Below are positions 13,479 through 25,600 of a stretch of 64,000 bases of DNA, piece by piece. A program made the translations under genes and the position numbers. The notes under the pieces were generated by a model. The model searched no databases. It was not told the origin of the DNA and was given only the letters and a program-made list of their open reading frames with translations. The DNA is from Haemonchus contortus (lineage: Eukaryota; Nematoda; Chromadorea; Rhabditida; Trichostrongylidae): NCBI GenBank assembly GCA_000469685.2, contig LS997562.1, forward strand, positions 44,706,869 through 44,770,868, given 5' to 3'. Numbering within the stretch: position 1 is the first letter of the stretch; each line of letters begins with the position of its first letter.

Positions 13479-13834
13479 TTACATGGTGACCACGTGACGG
13501 TGATCTTCCAGGCAGCGCAGCCGAAGGCTAGGGCCGGAGAAGTTTGGCCCCCTCTTCCTTTTCATATGGTCAAATAACGTAGAATATGTTTTGACAAGTC
13601 GTTCAAGTTCCGACACGTTCCCAGAGCTGAGAGGATAAAGGCGATTTGCCATGTTGTTCATCGCCCACGTCATCGCCCTTTCAGTGAGGTAAGGTACGTG
13701 GACGTCTGCACCCACCAAAGACAATGCTTTGTTTTGTTTCAGACTGTAATCTACTTACTGCGAGCCTTGTAATCGAATGTGTCCTGAACTGTCACCAGTG
13801 AAGTGGAGAAGGCGAAGTTGGCGAAGTATCGTTT
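13479..13834 (-). CDS. Unrecognised gene, last two exons
   Basis: Exon 13834-13759 (after GCGCGCAG, ending before GTAAGT) and terminal exon 13705-13479 (after GGGTGCAG) join in phase, the split codon giving Asn. The joined 101 residues include KRYFANFAFSTSLVTVQDTF, then LTERAMTWAMNNMANRLYPL, and end CLEDHRHVVTM. Two independent splice sites that keep a common frame argue for a real gene. A possible earlier exon lies at about 14164-14037 (residues with MAEVLQMTRQFCENLAYRGD), but its donor phase does not match, so another exon would be needed between. I do not recognise the family, and no signal peptide or membrane segment is visible in this part. Confidence 0.55.
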
Positions 13835-14310
13835 CTGCGCGCAGAGAAAATGTAGTGTTCAGGTAAATTTCCTATGATTCCCTCGAGGTTATGGCATACT
13901 TGAGCTCAGCGTACTCAACCTAATTCAAGTAAGGCTCAGTATTCATCGTGAGGTCTTAATGTAGCCATATTGAGGTGAAATTCATCTGATAAATTGTATT
14001 TATAATTTCCTGTTTTACCAACTACTGGTAGTCGCCACGGTACGCTAAATTCTCACAAAATTGGCGAGTCATTTGCAAAACTTCGGCCATGGACGCTACT
14101 CGAGCTCTACTTATGCTAGCCGAATCGTGCTTCCTATTTTTGATTATGTGGTGATTTTTGATTATGTTCTCTCGAGCTTTTCGACTCTCATGAGTACAGG
14201 CAAGGGTCATGTTTGGTGAAGGGTCTGTGTTGAGTGAAAATCATGCAAGGCAAATCATCCATGGGCGGATATTTTCGTGCGATGACTAAACCGCTGCTTA
14301 AATGTAAGCT

Positions 14311-14658
14311 GACCAGGGAAGGATCCCAACTCGAAGTGGCCATTTGTAATAAGACATATACTGCTAGACGCGTTTTTGGGCGCTGAATTCAAATCCGCTT
14401 TCCAAATCTGCCAAGTGCTTCTCTAAACGGAGTCATGAGGGTGGTTTTTGGTGGCATTACATGAGAAAGCTTAAATTACACGGAAACAGCTCATTCCAAA
14501 CGGCGGCTTGGTGTAGTGGTAAGCGTGACGCTTCATGGGCGAGAGGATAGGGCTCGGGTCTTGTGGGGGAGCGAGTTTTTGCATTATATGGAGTTTTTCT
14601 TCCAGGACTAGAAAATACTCTCATGGTGATTTTATCCAGTTTTATGACCTTTTAAGGT
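14311..14658 (+). repeat. Left arm of large inverted repeat with tRNA-like Pol III boxes
   Basis: About 348 bp, repeated in reverse complement at 15416-15763 with high but not perfect identity; both copies run from GACCAGGAAGGATCC-like to TTTATGACTTTTTA-like ends. Near the middle, TGGTGTAGTGG at 14509-14519 matches an A box perfectly, and GGCTCGGGTCT at 14551-14561 is a weak B box at tRNA-like spacing. No acceptor stem can be formed, so it is not a tRNA gene. It may be a tRNA-derived SINE copy or one terminal repeat of a foldback element. Confidence 0.75.
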
Positions 14659-15069
14659 TTTGCTGATATGTATTTATCCACTCAAAGTAATACTTCAGTT
14701 TTGCTGGCATGCCATTGCACTCTATACTCACAGCAGGATCCACTGTAGGTTAACTTTTGCCACTTTATGAACAAATGTGATACTCTGGCACGAAATGCTC
14801 GAAACAAAGAAAGGAACCTTGTCACAATGGGAGAAACGGATGAAAAATAACTCGTCACAGCCCATTGCTTTACACTCACTAACCCCAAATCAGAAGGAAA
14901 ACAGAATTGTGTAAGCGTTCGAAAATTACCCGGGTGAGTGCTTAGGTAGCCTGCGGCATACCATGAATAAAAGAGAAATTTTCTAAATCTAACCGCCCAG
15001 AACTGAAAATGGATAGTAAGCAAAGAATGGGGTCTCGTGTGTACACGTAAAAGTTGAGATCATGAGCTA

Positions 15070-15411
15070 TTACATATGAGGTGGTGCGTTTATCCATATT
15101 TTTGAAAAGAAATGAGAAATGTGCTTTTTTGGATGTATTAGCCTTTCAGCGTCATTTCCTTCACCCTCTTTTGTGAAGGTAAGACTGATTGAAATAGCTT
15201 GTGGTCTTTGAATGATATCCATGACTCCATTATCAACAGTGAAAGTGTTGGTGAGTCTGGAGCTGCTGCGCACCATCGCACCTAATTTAGCATCAACACC
15301 CACTCTAGCAACATCATTGCTCATCATTTGTGTTTTACTCGCCCGGACCTCCAGATCTTGCGCAATTTCCCACTCGGTAACAGGTAGGTAGGTAGGAGAA
15401 GGTATCAACAA
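15070..15411 (-). other. Open frame between the inverted repeat arms
   Basis: The minus strand is open for 113 codons. Its first half looks protein-like (WEIAQDLEVRASKTQMMSND, then VARVGVDAKLGAMVRSSSRL, then a TFTVDNG segment). It could be an exon of the unrecognised gene at 13479-13834, whose introns would then hold the repeats, or cargo of a foldback element. A second minus-strand frame of similar length lies at 14682-15023 but looks less protein-like. No family recognised. Confidence 0.3.
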
Positions 15412-15415
15412 AGCA

Positions 15416-15763
15416 TTAAAAAGTCATAAAGCGGGATGAAATCACCATGAGAGTATTTCCTAGTCCTGGAAGAAAAAATTCCATATAATACAAAAACTCG
15501 GCCCCCCCCACAAAACCCGAGCCCTAGCCTCTCGCCCATAAAGCGTCACGCTTACCACTACACCAAGCCGCCGTTGGCGAATGAGCTGCTTCCATGTAAT
15601 TTAAGTTTTCTCATGTAATGCCAACTAAACCACCTTCATAACTCCGTTCAGAGAATCGCTTGGCAGATTTGGAAAGTGGATTTGAATTCAGCGCCCAAAA
15701 ATACGTCTAGCAGTATAGGTCTTATTTCAAATGGCCACTTCGAGTTGGGATCCTTCCTGGTGA
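15416..15763 (-). repeat. Right arm of large inverted repeat with tRNA-like Pol III boxes
   Basis: Reverse complement of the 14311-14658 repeat, with scattered substitutions and short indels. Its A box lies at 15555-15565 on the minus strand. Together the arms bracket about 760 bp. Confidence 0.75.
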
Positions 15764-16379
15764 ATAGAATGATTATCAAATGAGCCTATTGAGAGCAATT
15801 AATTCATGATTCGAAATTACTGAAAGGGACTACCGGTCAAGAGACGTGGCCTACAAATGGCAGTGTCGTCGAATAGTCCGGTGACGAGCCCTTTTATGTG
15901 GAATAGTATAGGAGAAGGAACGATCGGTATTCTAAGCAACACCGAAATGAGGAAATAAGACCCTCAATCCCTCGATTGCCTAAAACACTAACGAACAAAA
16001 GTTTTATCCTTCTTCAGTCATCAGCTGCGCTGTGTTTTTACTTCTTTGTAGTCGTTTTTTTAAACTAACTGTGTTAATGAAGTCCTTTTTTCAAGAATGT
16101 CAAAACCATTCCTGTTGTGGGAGCAGCCTTTCAACGTGATGAACGAAGTTTACGGCTTATAAGTGACTGAATTCGTTTTGTCACTGAAAAGAACTGGCAT
16201 TAGTTCTCTGACGTTCAGCTTGCGTATGCCTTTTATCGAATTCGTTTTCGACATCAAATTGTTGAGAAAGCATTAGGCATAGGGCGAGACTCAGAATTAA
16301 GCTTTATGACCGCTGGAAATTATAACATCGGTCAAACCTTTTACTGTGGTCAACTATGTCTGGATAATTAAAAAAGTGG

Positions 16380-16590
16380 ACAAGATTGTTGGTGTTCAAG
16401 ACATGTCCCTGATGAATTTCTCTTCTCGTTGATCCAAATGCAGATCGAGGTTCTTATGTTCATTGAAAAATTTAGTTCTACCCAGACCAGGTTGGATGAC
16501 AAGAGGCTCGATTGGCCTTGGCGGGATTCAAATCTGGGACCACGATGGCGGTACAACATACCACTTTGAAGCCTTGAACCCTGAAAATAA
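16380..16590 (-). repeat. tRNA-derived SINE-like sequence
   Basis: On the minus strand, CAGATTTGAATCCCG (about 16521-16535) is a good B box, preceded at tRNA-like distance by an A-box-like GTGGTATGTTGTACC. The unrelated downstream tail runs to about 16380. This is the usual layout of a short interspersed element. It lies just upstream of the first exon found for the coiled-coil gene. Confidence 0.45.
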
Positions 16591-16635
16591 CATGAAATTG
16601 CTAAATTAGGGCCATTCACTTTTATTTAAATGTAG

Positions 16636-19600
16636 CAGCGTGCCGGTGGCCACGAGAGTGCAAGAGCTGGAAAGACGGGAACAAGAAATGGCCAACAACA
16701 ACGATATGAATAGTTTGAAGGAGATGCTGCAACGATTGATTGATATGGTAACCTTTTGCTTTCCTGATTTCCCCTTCAACTATCTCATTTACTTGACTTT
16801 TTTTAAAGTAATCTCGTGGGGTCGAATTTCACGGTCTGATACTAGCGTGACAGCAAACATTGCCAATGACATACAATGAAGATAATGTAAAATGACTTGA
16901 AAATGCATTCGGAATCTTCTTGATTTGCCCTGCTTTTAGCAGTTGAATTCGCAGTTGTATAATGGAAAAGTGGACAACAGCGAAGCGAATGCCAGTGAAG
17001 AGCTACAAGCAACTTTGAATGAGTTACAAGAGGTTCTTTTTCTTTAAAATAATTTGCATGGTTGCGCTTGAAGCGTGAAGTTCAAACCCAAGCAGCGATT
17101 TGTTGCCATTCCGCACGCTTTGTGACTGTCCACGCTCAAGGCTGATGGACGTGGGCTGTTTGAAGAAACCATATCTTTCCGGCATGCTAATTAACCACTT
17201 GTAAGCACAGGTACGCCAAACACTGCTTTCCTTCGAACGAAGATATGCAGCCGTCCAAAAGAAAAACGAGAAGCTGGAGGCTGATTTGACAATGATGAAA
17301 AGAGAGTTGGATTTGATGAAGAGCGATGTCCACACCTGCAGAAAGAGTAGTTCACGGTGGAAGACGTGGAGACTCAGTCAGGTAGCGGCAGTGATAATAT
17401 ATCCCTTAACTGCGGTTGGTAGGTTCAGGAAAATGTGGTTAGGACTTGAAACTTGCATTAGTAAGTGGAAAGACTCCTGCCTAATATCAGTATACGTGCC
17501 AATTTCAGTCATTCGATGACAGCGTTTTGTGTTGCGATGGTGCTTCAGATAGTAAAGTACAAGTACGAGAGCTGAAGGAAGAAATTGCAATGCTAAATAA
17601 GGAGTTGGAGAAACGCGATGCTATTATAGAAGTATGTTCTCGTTTTCCAATTCCGAAAAAAAATACGAGTTCAGCAATTTCCAAAAATGTCCCACCCAAA
17701 GAGGAGAATATCCACAAGCATGCGCGCGTAGCTACGAAACAAGCTTGTTTGTTCTGTATCATTATTCCGCTCGACTATTCTACTCCTGGGTCCGGAAACT
17801 TCTCCCCTAACACAGCGTCGCACACGCCGCACCCGCCGCCTATCGCAGGATTGCGATGGAAGATTGGAGCGCGCAATTTGTGTGGTGGGGAGTCCTTTAA
17901 ACATTTGAATTGGCCGGCCGCTCTCTTCAGTTCCAATGCGATCCTGGTCGTCGTTTATATAGGAGGAGTCATTTGAATAAATCAAGTCTAATAAACATGA
18001 AAACTAAAAAGAAACAGAAGAAAAAACGATAAAATCCAATGAAAAAGCAAGCCAGTCAAGGAAAAATTCCGCGTCCTATCGATTGGCGGAAGTACGGAAA
18101 TTGCAGTGACGTCTGCCGCATGCCGCAAGGGAGAATGCCGCGATAGGGGAGAAGTTCCGTTACCCTTCTACTCCTTGAGGGCAATCCTGAGCAAACCTGA
18201 ATCCTGACGGCTTCTCTTTGGGAACACGATCAGAGTCTTCCACAGCATTGGAAATAGTGTTAGGGGCAGTAATGGGGTATGTCTTGTTCACCACCTGGTC
18301 AGCCTAGTTTTTATATAGTCAAGTATATTGAATATTCATGAGCTTGTTTGCGAGGGTTCAACCCGATGAACAAGAGCAAACCTCGACTGTCTTCAATTAA
18401 TCTCCACGAGCAACACTTGCCTTTATTTTGGTGCTAGATAATTTTAGTACGAATAAATGTGACAAAGTACAGAGCTGGAATTCATGGTGATAACAAAGTC
18501 TATAATTAATGAAATAAATGATAGACCAAACTATTTTTTAGACTGAACGTGCTCAACACAAAGCACAGTTGAAAGATTTTATCGCCGCAGTCAAGGTGGC
18601 CGAAAGGCATCGGGAAGAGGCACAGGCGGAGCTGAACAGGTAGATTAGAGAAGTTTTCTTGTAGAGGAGTTTACTCTCTAACTCTAAACTCAAATTGTGT
18701 CTCTGGAGTCGACTGCAGCTCCTTGTGCATGGTATTTCAATCGTGCATGAGACGCCGTTTGTGATTATGTTTTTCCTTAAATTACGAATGTTGTGTTTTA
18801 TTCTCGCATCAAGAGTAGCAGACCAGCTGCTTTGCAACTGTGCTGCGCGGCCTCGTACACCGCAATTTTTGCGAATGTCTGCTGATTATATGCAGGATGA
18901 ATGATGCCAATCGAACGATTCCTTCTCCTGATGAGGCGATATGGGACGACTTGATGCAGAAATTTCAGAAGAGCACAAAGCGTAACGCGCTACTCGCCTG
19001 GGCTGAAGCGCAGTAAGTCGTAGTCATATTCACTGGATTTCTAGTACAATGCATCTCCAAGTTCCAGTTGGTCGCTTCGCGGACCTACTTCCTCATATCC
19101 ATGTATTGCGTCCGTGCGATGACCTGATACCTTCCAGTTCTCCTTTCCAATTTTCCATTAAAATTTGTATTATTTTAGCCTTACTGCCTATCCCTCCATA
19201 TCCGTCTCGAACTTCACCTCAGACTGGTGTGACGGACGAGCTTTTTGCGCTTTGATTCATCATTTTCAACCTGAAATGGTGAGAATTTCGATGAAATGGA
19301 CAGACATTCGTTAAGCGAGGCACCTGGGGGCGTTATACCTCCCCATTCGAAACGTCAATCAAAAATGACTGACTCGTCTATGTGAAGGACGCAGTACATT
19401 CACACTATGCTAAGCGTAACCCTTGAAGCCCACTCTCTTCAAAACTACTGTAATATGTTATACTGTGTACTTGTACAACTTGCTTCATTTATTTTTTTTT
19501 TACTTCTTTTTGTCCATTAGCTTTGTAATCGTTATATCCGGGTCTAAAATTTATACTTAAACCTGTACCGTCAGCTTGAATGTGTTAAACCCGAGATCAG

Positions 19601-20529
19601 ACATATTATAGCCGGGCCTCTTTCTCTATATAATCAGCTGAGGGCGGAGGTGGTATAGCGGCATATGGCACACTACCCCACACGCATTGTCACCAGTTCC
19701 ATCCCCGGATTGGTACCCGCCTGTGGCAACCAAGCCTTCCACATCTCAGGGTCGGTTATTTGGTACCAACTCGTCTGGAAGGATAAAAGCACTTAGTTCT
19801 ACATTGGCTGGCCAGCGCAAGTCATTTTATAGACGGCATACGTATTCAAACCGCCACTACCAATCCGAATGGAAATGGAATGCGGGGACGCATCCCTCAG
19901 ACTTGATCGATTAAGGCTTAAAGACTCGGTCCTTTACCCTGAATAATCAGCTGAAATTGACGAACTCTCGGTAATAAGAGTGATATTTTCTCCCAGTGAG
20001 CTTGGCTTGAATCTTCTTCAAAGACCTAAATGATTAGGAGCACTGATGTGACGATAAGCTGGTTTTGGGAGTCAGTGGCCTTTCCTTTTATTCTCCCAGG
20101 CACTCTGGTACCTGTCAACCAATATGTTATCAGTTAGAATACAAAGCAGCCCATCTAGGAATTGGACGAAAGGAATTTCTCCTGATTCATGGTGTTGCCC
20201 TATCTTTACTACAGTTCGGTAGATGATTGTCTCTTTCGTACATTGTCTTCTGCTTCCCTGAGGTGTACATTGACTCATTTACTATCAGTTACACTGTGTT
20301 TTATTAATCACCTTGACTTTAGCTGCAAAGCTTGATACCATTGCAGATCGAACGTGCTTCATTGCTGCAACGGGAGAAGTGTCCAGAATTGGCCGTCCAA
20401 CTTGCGTCAAAGTTGGAAATCCATATTCATCCGACAACTTTTGGTGGCTCAAGACCCGATTTCAAGTATGTAATGGAAGCGGTGTTCGAGTTGTACAAAA
20501 AACTTGAGCTTCGGGATCGAGAATGTTGA
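16636..20529 (+). CDS. Coiled-coil protein with C-terminal calponin-homology domain (cytospin-like), 5' exons not found
   Basis: Eight plus-strand exons join with agreeing phases: 16636-16747, 16940-17032, 17211-17381, 17509-17631, 18542-18639, 18896-19012, 19179-19278 and 20323-20529, about 339 residues. The first five encode heptad-rich coiled coil (VQELERREQEM, NEKLEADLTMMKRELDLMK, VQVRELKEEIAMLNKELEKR). The last three encode one CH domain: STKRNALLAWAEAH, then SVSNFTSDWCDGRAFCALIH, then SRPDFKYVMEAVFELYKKLE. This order matches cytospin/SPECC1, which links actin and microtubules at junctions and the cleavage plane; EHBP1- or smoothelin-type CH proteins are alternatives. The first exon starts in mid-codon, so the gene begins further left, where I found no exon. 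Exon 17211-17381 ends with an odd basic stretch (CRKSSSRWKTWRLSQ), and its donor is the least certain. Confidence 0.75.
19634..19930 (+). repeat. tRNA-derived SINE-like element in the last intron of the CH-domain gene
   Basis: TGGTATAGCGG at 19651-19661 matches the A-box consensus at every position. AGTTCCATCCC at 19695-19705 is a decayed B box at the right spacing. A non-tRNA tail follows to about 19930. It is in sense orientation within the 1-kb intron splitting the CH domain. Confidence 0.55.
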
Positions 20530-20606
20530 AAATGAGATTTCCATGAATTTTGTCGTTTACGGTATGACATTACATAACTGTGATATGAACACATTTTCAA
20601 TTGGTA

Positions 20607-20612
20607 AATAAA
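20607..20612 (+). terminator. Poly(A) signal of the CH-domain gene
   Basis: AATAAA 78 bp after the stop codon, a normal nematode 3' UTR length. Confidence 0.7.
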
Positions 20613-22649
20613 GTATTTGTGTTGAAAAAATGATCAATAATGTTATGGGGATAAACCATTTTTCTGATAGAAACAGAAAATATTGGCGGCACATGTGCGC
20701 GCGGGCGCATCCCACTTAGCTCTTCCATTGGCTCGAAAATGGCTGGACCAATCACCGATCAACCATGGGGCAATTTAGACGGGAACAAAATTCTATAGCG
20801 GTAGGGGCCTCGCTGCTATCCCGCGATTGTTTCGTAGAAGAATAGGATTACGGGTAGGATCGGATCTATGCTGAAATTTCATTTTTGCGACAAAGCGGCA
20901 CAATTTGTTCGACAAGATTTTAATTAAAATTTTGTTGCAGTTCTATTTAAATTCTTTCTTTTCGTGGCTGACTTTCTGGACGAATGCTGACTGCCTTATG
21001 AACCTATTTTCTGCCTGTGGATCCTGTACTGTTCTATTGGGTCTGACCAGCAATAGATAGGCGTGAGCATTTACTCGATACCAGTCACTTCGCCCGGCTA
21101 ACGCCAGGCTTCCCTCCTCCTTCTCTGCTGTACAGGTTTGTTATGGTTGAACCGCACCATTTTCAAGTCCCTCCAAGCGACAATTCGTTTGAAATGTCGG
21201 ACGATAAAGTGCTTCGACGTTCATAGAAGATCGGAAGTGGAAGTTATATTATATTGCTTAAAGAGTCCAAAAAATAAAAACGTTTCATAGAAAAACCATC
21301 AGGTGTTGATCCAAGTGGTAGCACTAGCCTTCAGCACCATGAAGGTTCGGGTTCATGGTGGTGAAGACGTTAATGTTAATGTCTTTCTGTCATCATTTAG
21401 CTTTCTCTTGAACTTGCTCCTCTGTGGTCCTCTGTGGTCCTTGTTTTGGGCCTCTTCAATATCCTCTCTAGGAAGTTTACTGAGTTTACATGAAGGCCTG
21501 AAAACCTTTTAGGCATACATCTTTATATATCGACAGTAACTTTTTCTCCCGGTCGGGTGTAGGTCTGCTCCTTCTTCGTTCGATTCTGCCGGTCATGGTG
21601 TGAGATACTAAGGAAAAAGATGTGGAGCTACAGTACCTGGTAGCTTGAATGTCTGTAAGAGAAAGACTGTAATCCTGTCCCGCAGAGCAGGGTATGATCC
21701 CACTTACCAATTCGGAACTTCCACTATCCCAATTTTTGGTGTCAAGAAAATGAACCCACTGTGATCATGACTTGCAGAATTGTATTTACATTACTTAATT
21801 ACTTGGGCAATGGAGAAGGAGGCAAGGAGGGGATCACTTGAGCTAATTAGTAGGGAGTTATGCCTAAAAGCTGTGAACAAGACAAACAGTAATTGAGTTC
21901 AAGTACAACACCGCCCGCAGTTGAGTATGAATTTCTAGTCACAGCAATTAAGATGCAGTAGAATTGAAGGAAAAGAACTGTGGGGATAGAAATTGGTACA
22001 AATTCAAAGTACGCGTTCTTGAAACGAATAAAACATAGCGTAACGGTACGGTAGTGCACGCTGTCTGCAATTGCAGACAGCTCTTAAGATTTTTGGTTCA
22101 AAATTTGCTATGCGAACATAATCATTTAGTGTGTATTTCATTAATTTTTCTCCAAGTAGACTTCATCATGTTTCTGTTCTGCTCAACGTCGTCGTATGGG
22201 GAATATGCCGAATTGATCTGCGCTTTCCTGCAAAAAGAGGGTTTGGAAGCCCTTCAGCACTTCAGGACTTAGTCATCGAGGAGTAAAGAGCGTCACCCTC
22301 CATTTTACATGCAAATGGGAGTTATCAGGTCCGATACTGGATGGGGTAACCGGGAAGAGTTGTCGCGGGTTGCTTACGGCTAGTAATTTTACCCGTTTTA
22401 TCGCAGATATTTATGTCATCGCCTTGCCTTTTGTAGTTATTCCAGGGAAGGATTCAATTTTATCAAAGGAGAAGCTACACGAGCAGTCCAGCAATCGCAA
22501 ATGAATTCGATTGGGCATATTGATTTGCTTGTAGAGCGTTCATTTTTAATTATTTATGTTTTCCACGGGTTTTTCGAGCAGTTGCGATATTATGTAGCTG
22601 CGGCTTTGAATATTTCTCAAAAATTGTGTTCTAAAGCCTGTTTTCTATG

Positions 22650-22656
22650 TTTCCAG
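22650..22656 (+). promoter_or_regulatory. Likely trans-splice acceptor for usp-5
   Basis: GTTTCCAG ends at 22656, 17 bp before the start codon, with no convincing upstream coding exon. In nematodes such a site receives a spliced leader. A non-coding first exon is the alternative. Confidence 0.5.
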
Positions 22657-22673
22657 GGTGAACCTAGAGATCA

Positions 22674-25600
22674 ATGGCAGTCCCACAAGATGCAGAGGAG
22701 CCTGTTTGCCCTGAACGTTTTCGAGCTAGCCTCAAAGAGTCGTCATTCACTGTACCGGACATTTCTACAAAAGTTTTCAAAGAGGAATGCACATACTGCT
22801 TTCGAACTCCTTTTTTCGCAGGTTTGTGGAAAGCCAGATCCTTTTCCAAACTGTCAGTCTAGATTAGTGCCACTATGGCTTGTCCTACGGCTCTGAGACG
22901 TGAGTAACGCGCCAACGAAAGTCTGGATGCGGGCTATGGCCATGAATCCCTCCTTCAGCCATGTTTTCCAGAGGATGCTTTACACTTCTTTTTTTTTGTT
23001 TTGGAGAGAAGAAAGAAAGCATAATTTCGATAACATGAAAGTTTACTGCTTCTGCTATGGCTCAGATAGGCAGTAGAATAGTGAAATGCTTCCCGACACT
23101 TCATATCAGGACAGTACTTTTGAGTTGCACTGTTAGAAATCAGCCTTTTGCGTGATATTGTTCAATGTTTATGATTATTCTTAAAATTACTCTTATTTAC
23201 TTCTTCTGACTTCGATCTTTCAGGTGGTATTTTCGTGTGCCTTAAAACCTATGCCTGCTTTTGCTTTACACATGTGGGTCTCTATGCGGAACAATCTCGA
23301 AACACCTTATTCCTCCATATTTTGAGTAAAAAGGTGAGGTGTTCAATCTTTTCCGAAACTCAGTCTCATGAAAGTGCCGAATAATTGTCGTCCACTTTGC
23401 TGAAGTACAAAGAGTAGCTATCCATGTATGTGTTATACTAGATAAATAATACAAGTCAAACAGTTGTGTTCATTCATTTCGCAGAGATTCTAGAACGTCT
23501 AGGTTAATCTTGAGTCTGAGGAAGAATCGGATGGAGAGCCAAAGGACAAGATAACTCGTCTTGCTATTGATACAGGATTCGAACAAAAGTAGGAGTTTTT
23601 ACTACGACGTGAAATGAATTTTGTACAAGATTTTGCTGCTTCAGATTTGATGTCCATGATACCTTTTCTCTCGTCTCGTTCCCGCACATTAATGCCAAAT
23701 GTCCAATTGATGAAAAACTGGGTTCCGATTTATATGGGTTTGTTTTATTGTTTATTTTAATCAGCTAATGTTTTTTGTTCCACTTTTTTGAGAAATTGCC
23801 TGTTCATCAAAATGACATTCATTGAATAAATATTATAGAACATGCCAGTACGTGATCGCAGCAACAAGTGCCGAGCGGATAGCTTTGCTACAAAGTGCTA
23901 GCAATGCATGGGACGGAGAGGTGCAGATCACTTCTTGTTGTTTTCCATTTTATGCCTTTTTAGCTTTTTGAATGGATTCGTTACAGATAAAGCAAATAAC
24001 CAAACACGCCAACCTCGAACAGTTATCTAATGGAAAAATTGTGAGTTGTTTGCACCTTCATGACTGGCAAAATTCTTTCTAGTAGCTGTGCTTCAGATCT
24101 CAAAACGGGTTTTATTAATTCTTGAGCTGTCTGTTTATTAGTTTCATAGCGTACCTCTTGTTTCTTGCAGTGTAATATAAATGAGTTTGCAAGAAACAAA
24201 AGGTACGCCATGAAGTATGTAAGAGCACTTAGTTATATTCGAAAGAATGGATCTTGTTGAAAACCGGGAGCCTACAATTCATCTCTTCTGCAAAAAATGA
24301 GATTTATTGAGACCTTTCTCACACAACGCACTTTCTCTCTATCTGTGAATTGATTAAGTTAATCCCCAAAAGTAGTCGGCAAGGTTTGTGCAACTTTTCA
24401 ATTTAGAGCACCGTCTTCAGCTTTCATAGCCATTGCTATGAGGTTTTTTTCCTATAACATGTATTCAATCCAATCTCGAGAAAGAAAATGTGTCTTTGTT
24501 GATGGAGAAGGATGTCACTCTTCATCAAACGATTCATTTCATTCCAGATTCCAATGAGTGGGTGGACGTGCGAAGCCGACGGTTGTACTATGAATGAAAA
24601 CTTATGGTTGAATCTCACTGATGGTGCTATTAGATGTGGCAGAAGTCAATTTGTAGCCGAAGGTCAAATGTGCAAAGGAAACAATCACATGAAACAGTAT
24701 TATGATGCTACAGGGTATGCTTTTCTTTGATCCACCTTATTGACTCTTTGATTCAAATCGAAAGTCTTTTTAGTTACCCTTTGGTTGTAAAGCTAGGCAC
24801 TATTTCAAGCGAAGGAACTGCAGACGTTTTTAGGTTTGCCGTACTTGCTTCTGTTTGTTTTTTCGCCAAGCTTTTTCTTATTGAACACCTTTAGTTACGA
24901 CGAGGACGACGCTGTCATCGATCCCAATTTAGAGAAGCATTTAGCTCATTTCGGTATTGATCAGAAGAAATTGAAAAAGACTGAAAAGAGCACTCTGGAA
25001 TTGGAACTGGACATGAACCAAAAGTGAGTCAATGGAGTTTTGTAAACAATAAATAAAAAGATCTATTCCATAAGTTTCGTGTGTTCTCTGTTAAGGTGGG
25101 AATGGGCAAAATGCCAAGAAGATGGCGCAAGTCTGGAAAATATCTTCGGACCTGGTTATACCGGTCTGATCAATATCGGGTCCAGCTGCTACATGAACTC
25201 GGTACGGCATATATTTCTGTTGAAGCTATGTCACCTAATCAACTGTGGTCAGGTTTTGCAATCTCTTCTTGTGGTTCCTTCATTTGTGACAAGGTTCGTT
25301 GATGGCGCTGGTCCGATACTGGCTAGAGTTCCTCCTCTCGATGTAAGTATGCTATTCTTTCGAATAATTGACATCTATATCGTTAACCTCTGACTGGTCT
25401 TATATGTATATAGTATTTAGTTGTGTAAGGTAACATGATTAGACGTTAAGGTTCACCACGATTTCAACGCACAAGTGGCTAAGTTGTTCTCAGCTATGGC
25501 TAGCGGAGATTACTCGGTGGTACGTTTGAATCACAATACTAATTTGGGACAATTACAGACAAGACCTAGTTGGAAAGTGCTGCTGGGTGTTTTTCTTACC

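Larger units (their letters stand above)
20530..22656. other. Intergenic between the CH-domain gene and usp-5
   Basis: Two plus-strand genes are separated by 2.1 kb, too far for a typical nematode operon. The segment 20690-20850 is GC-rich. A tandem TCTGTGGTCC duplication lies near 21420-21440. No exon was supported. Confidence 0.5.

Noticed and set aside
14509..14580. Possible tRNA gene
   Set aside because: A and B box-like motifs are present, but no acceptor or T stem can be formed; it belongs to a repeat that is duplicated in inverse orientation.
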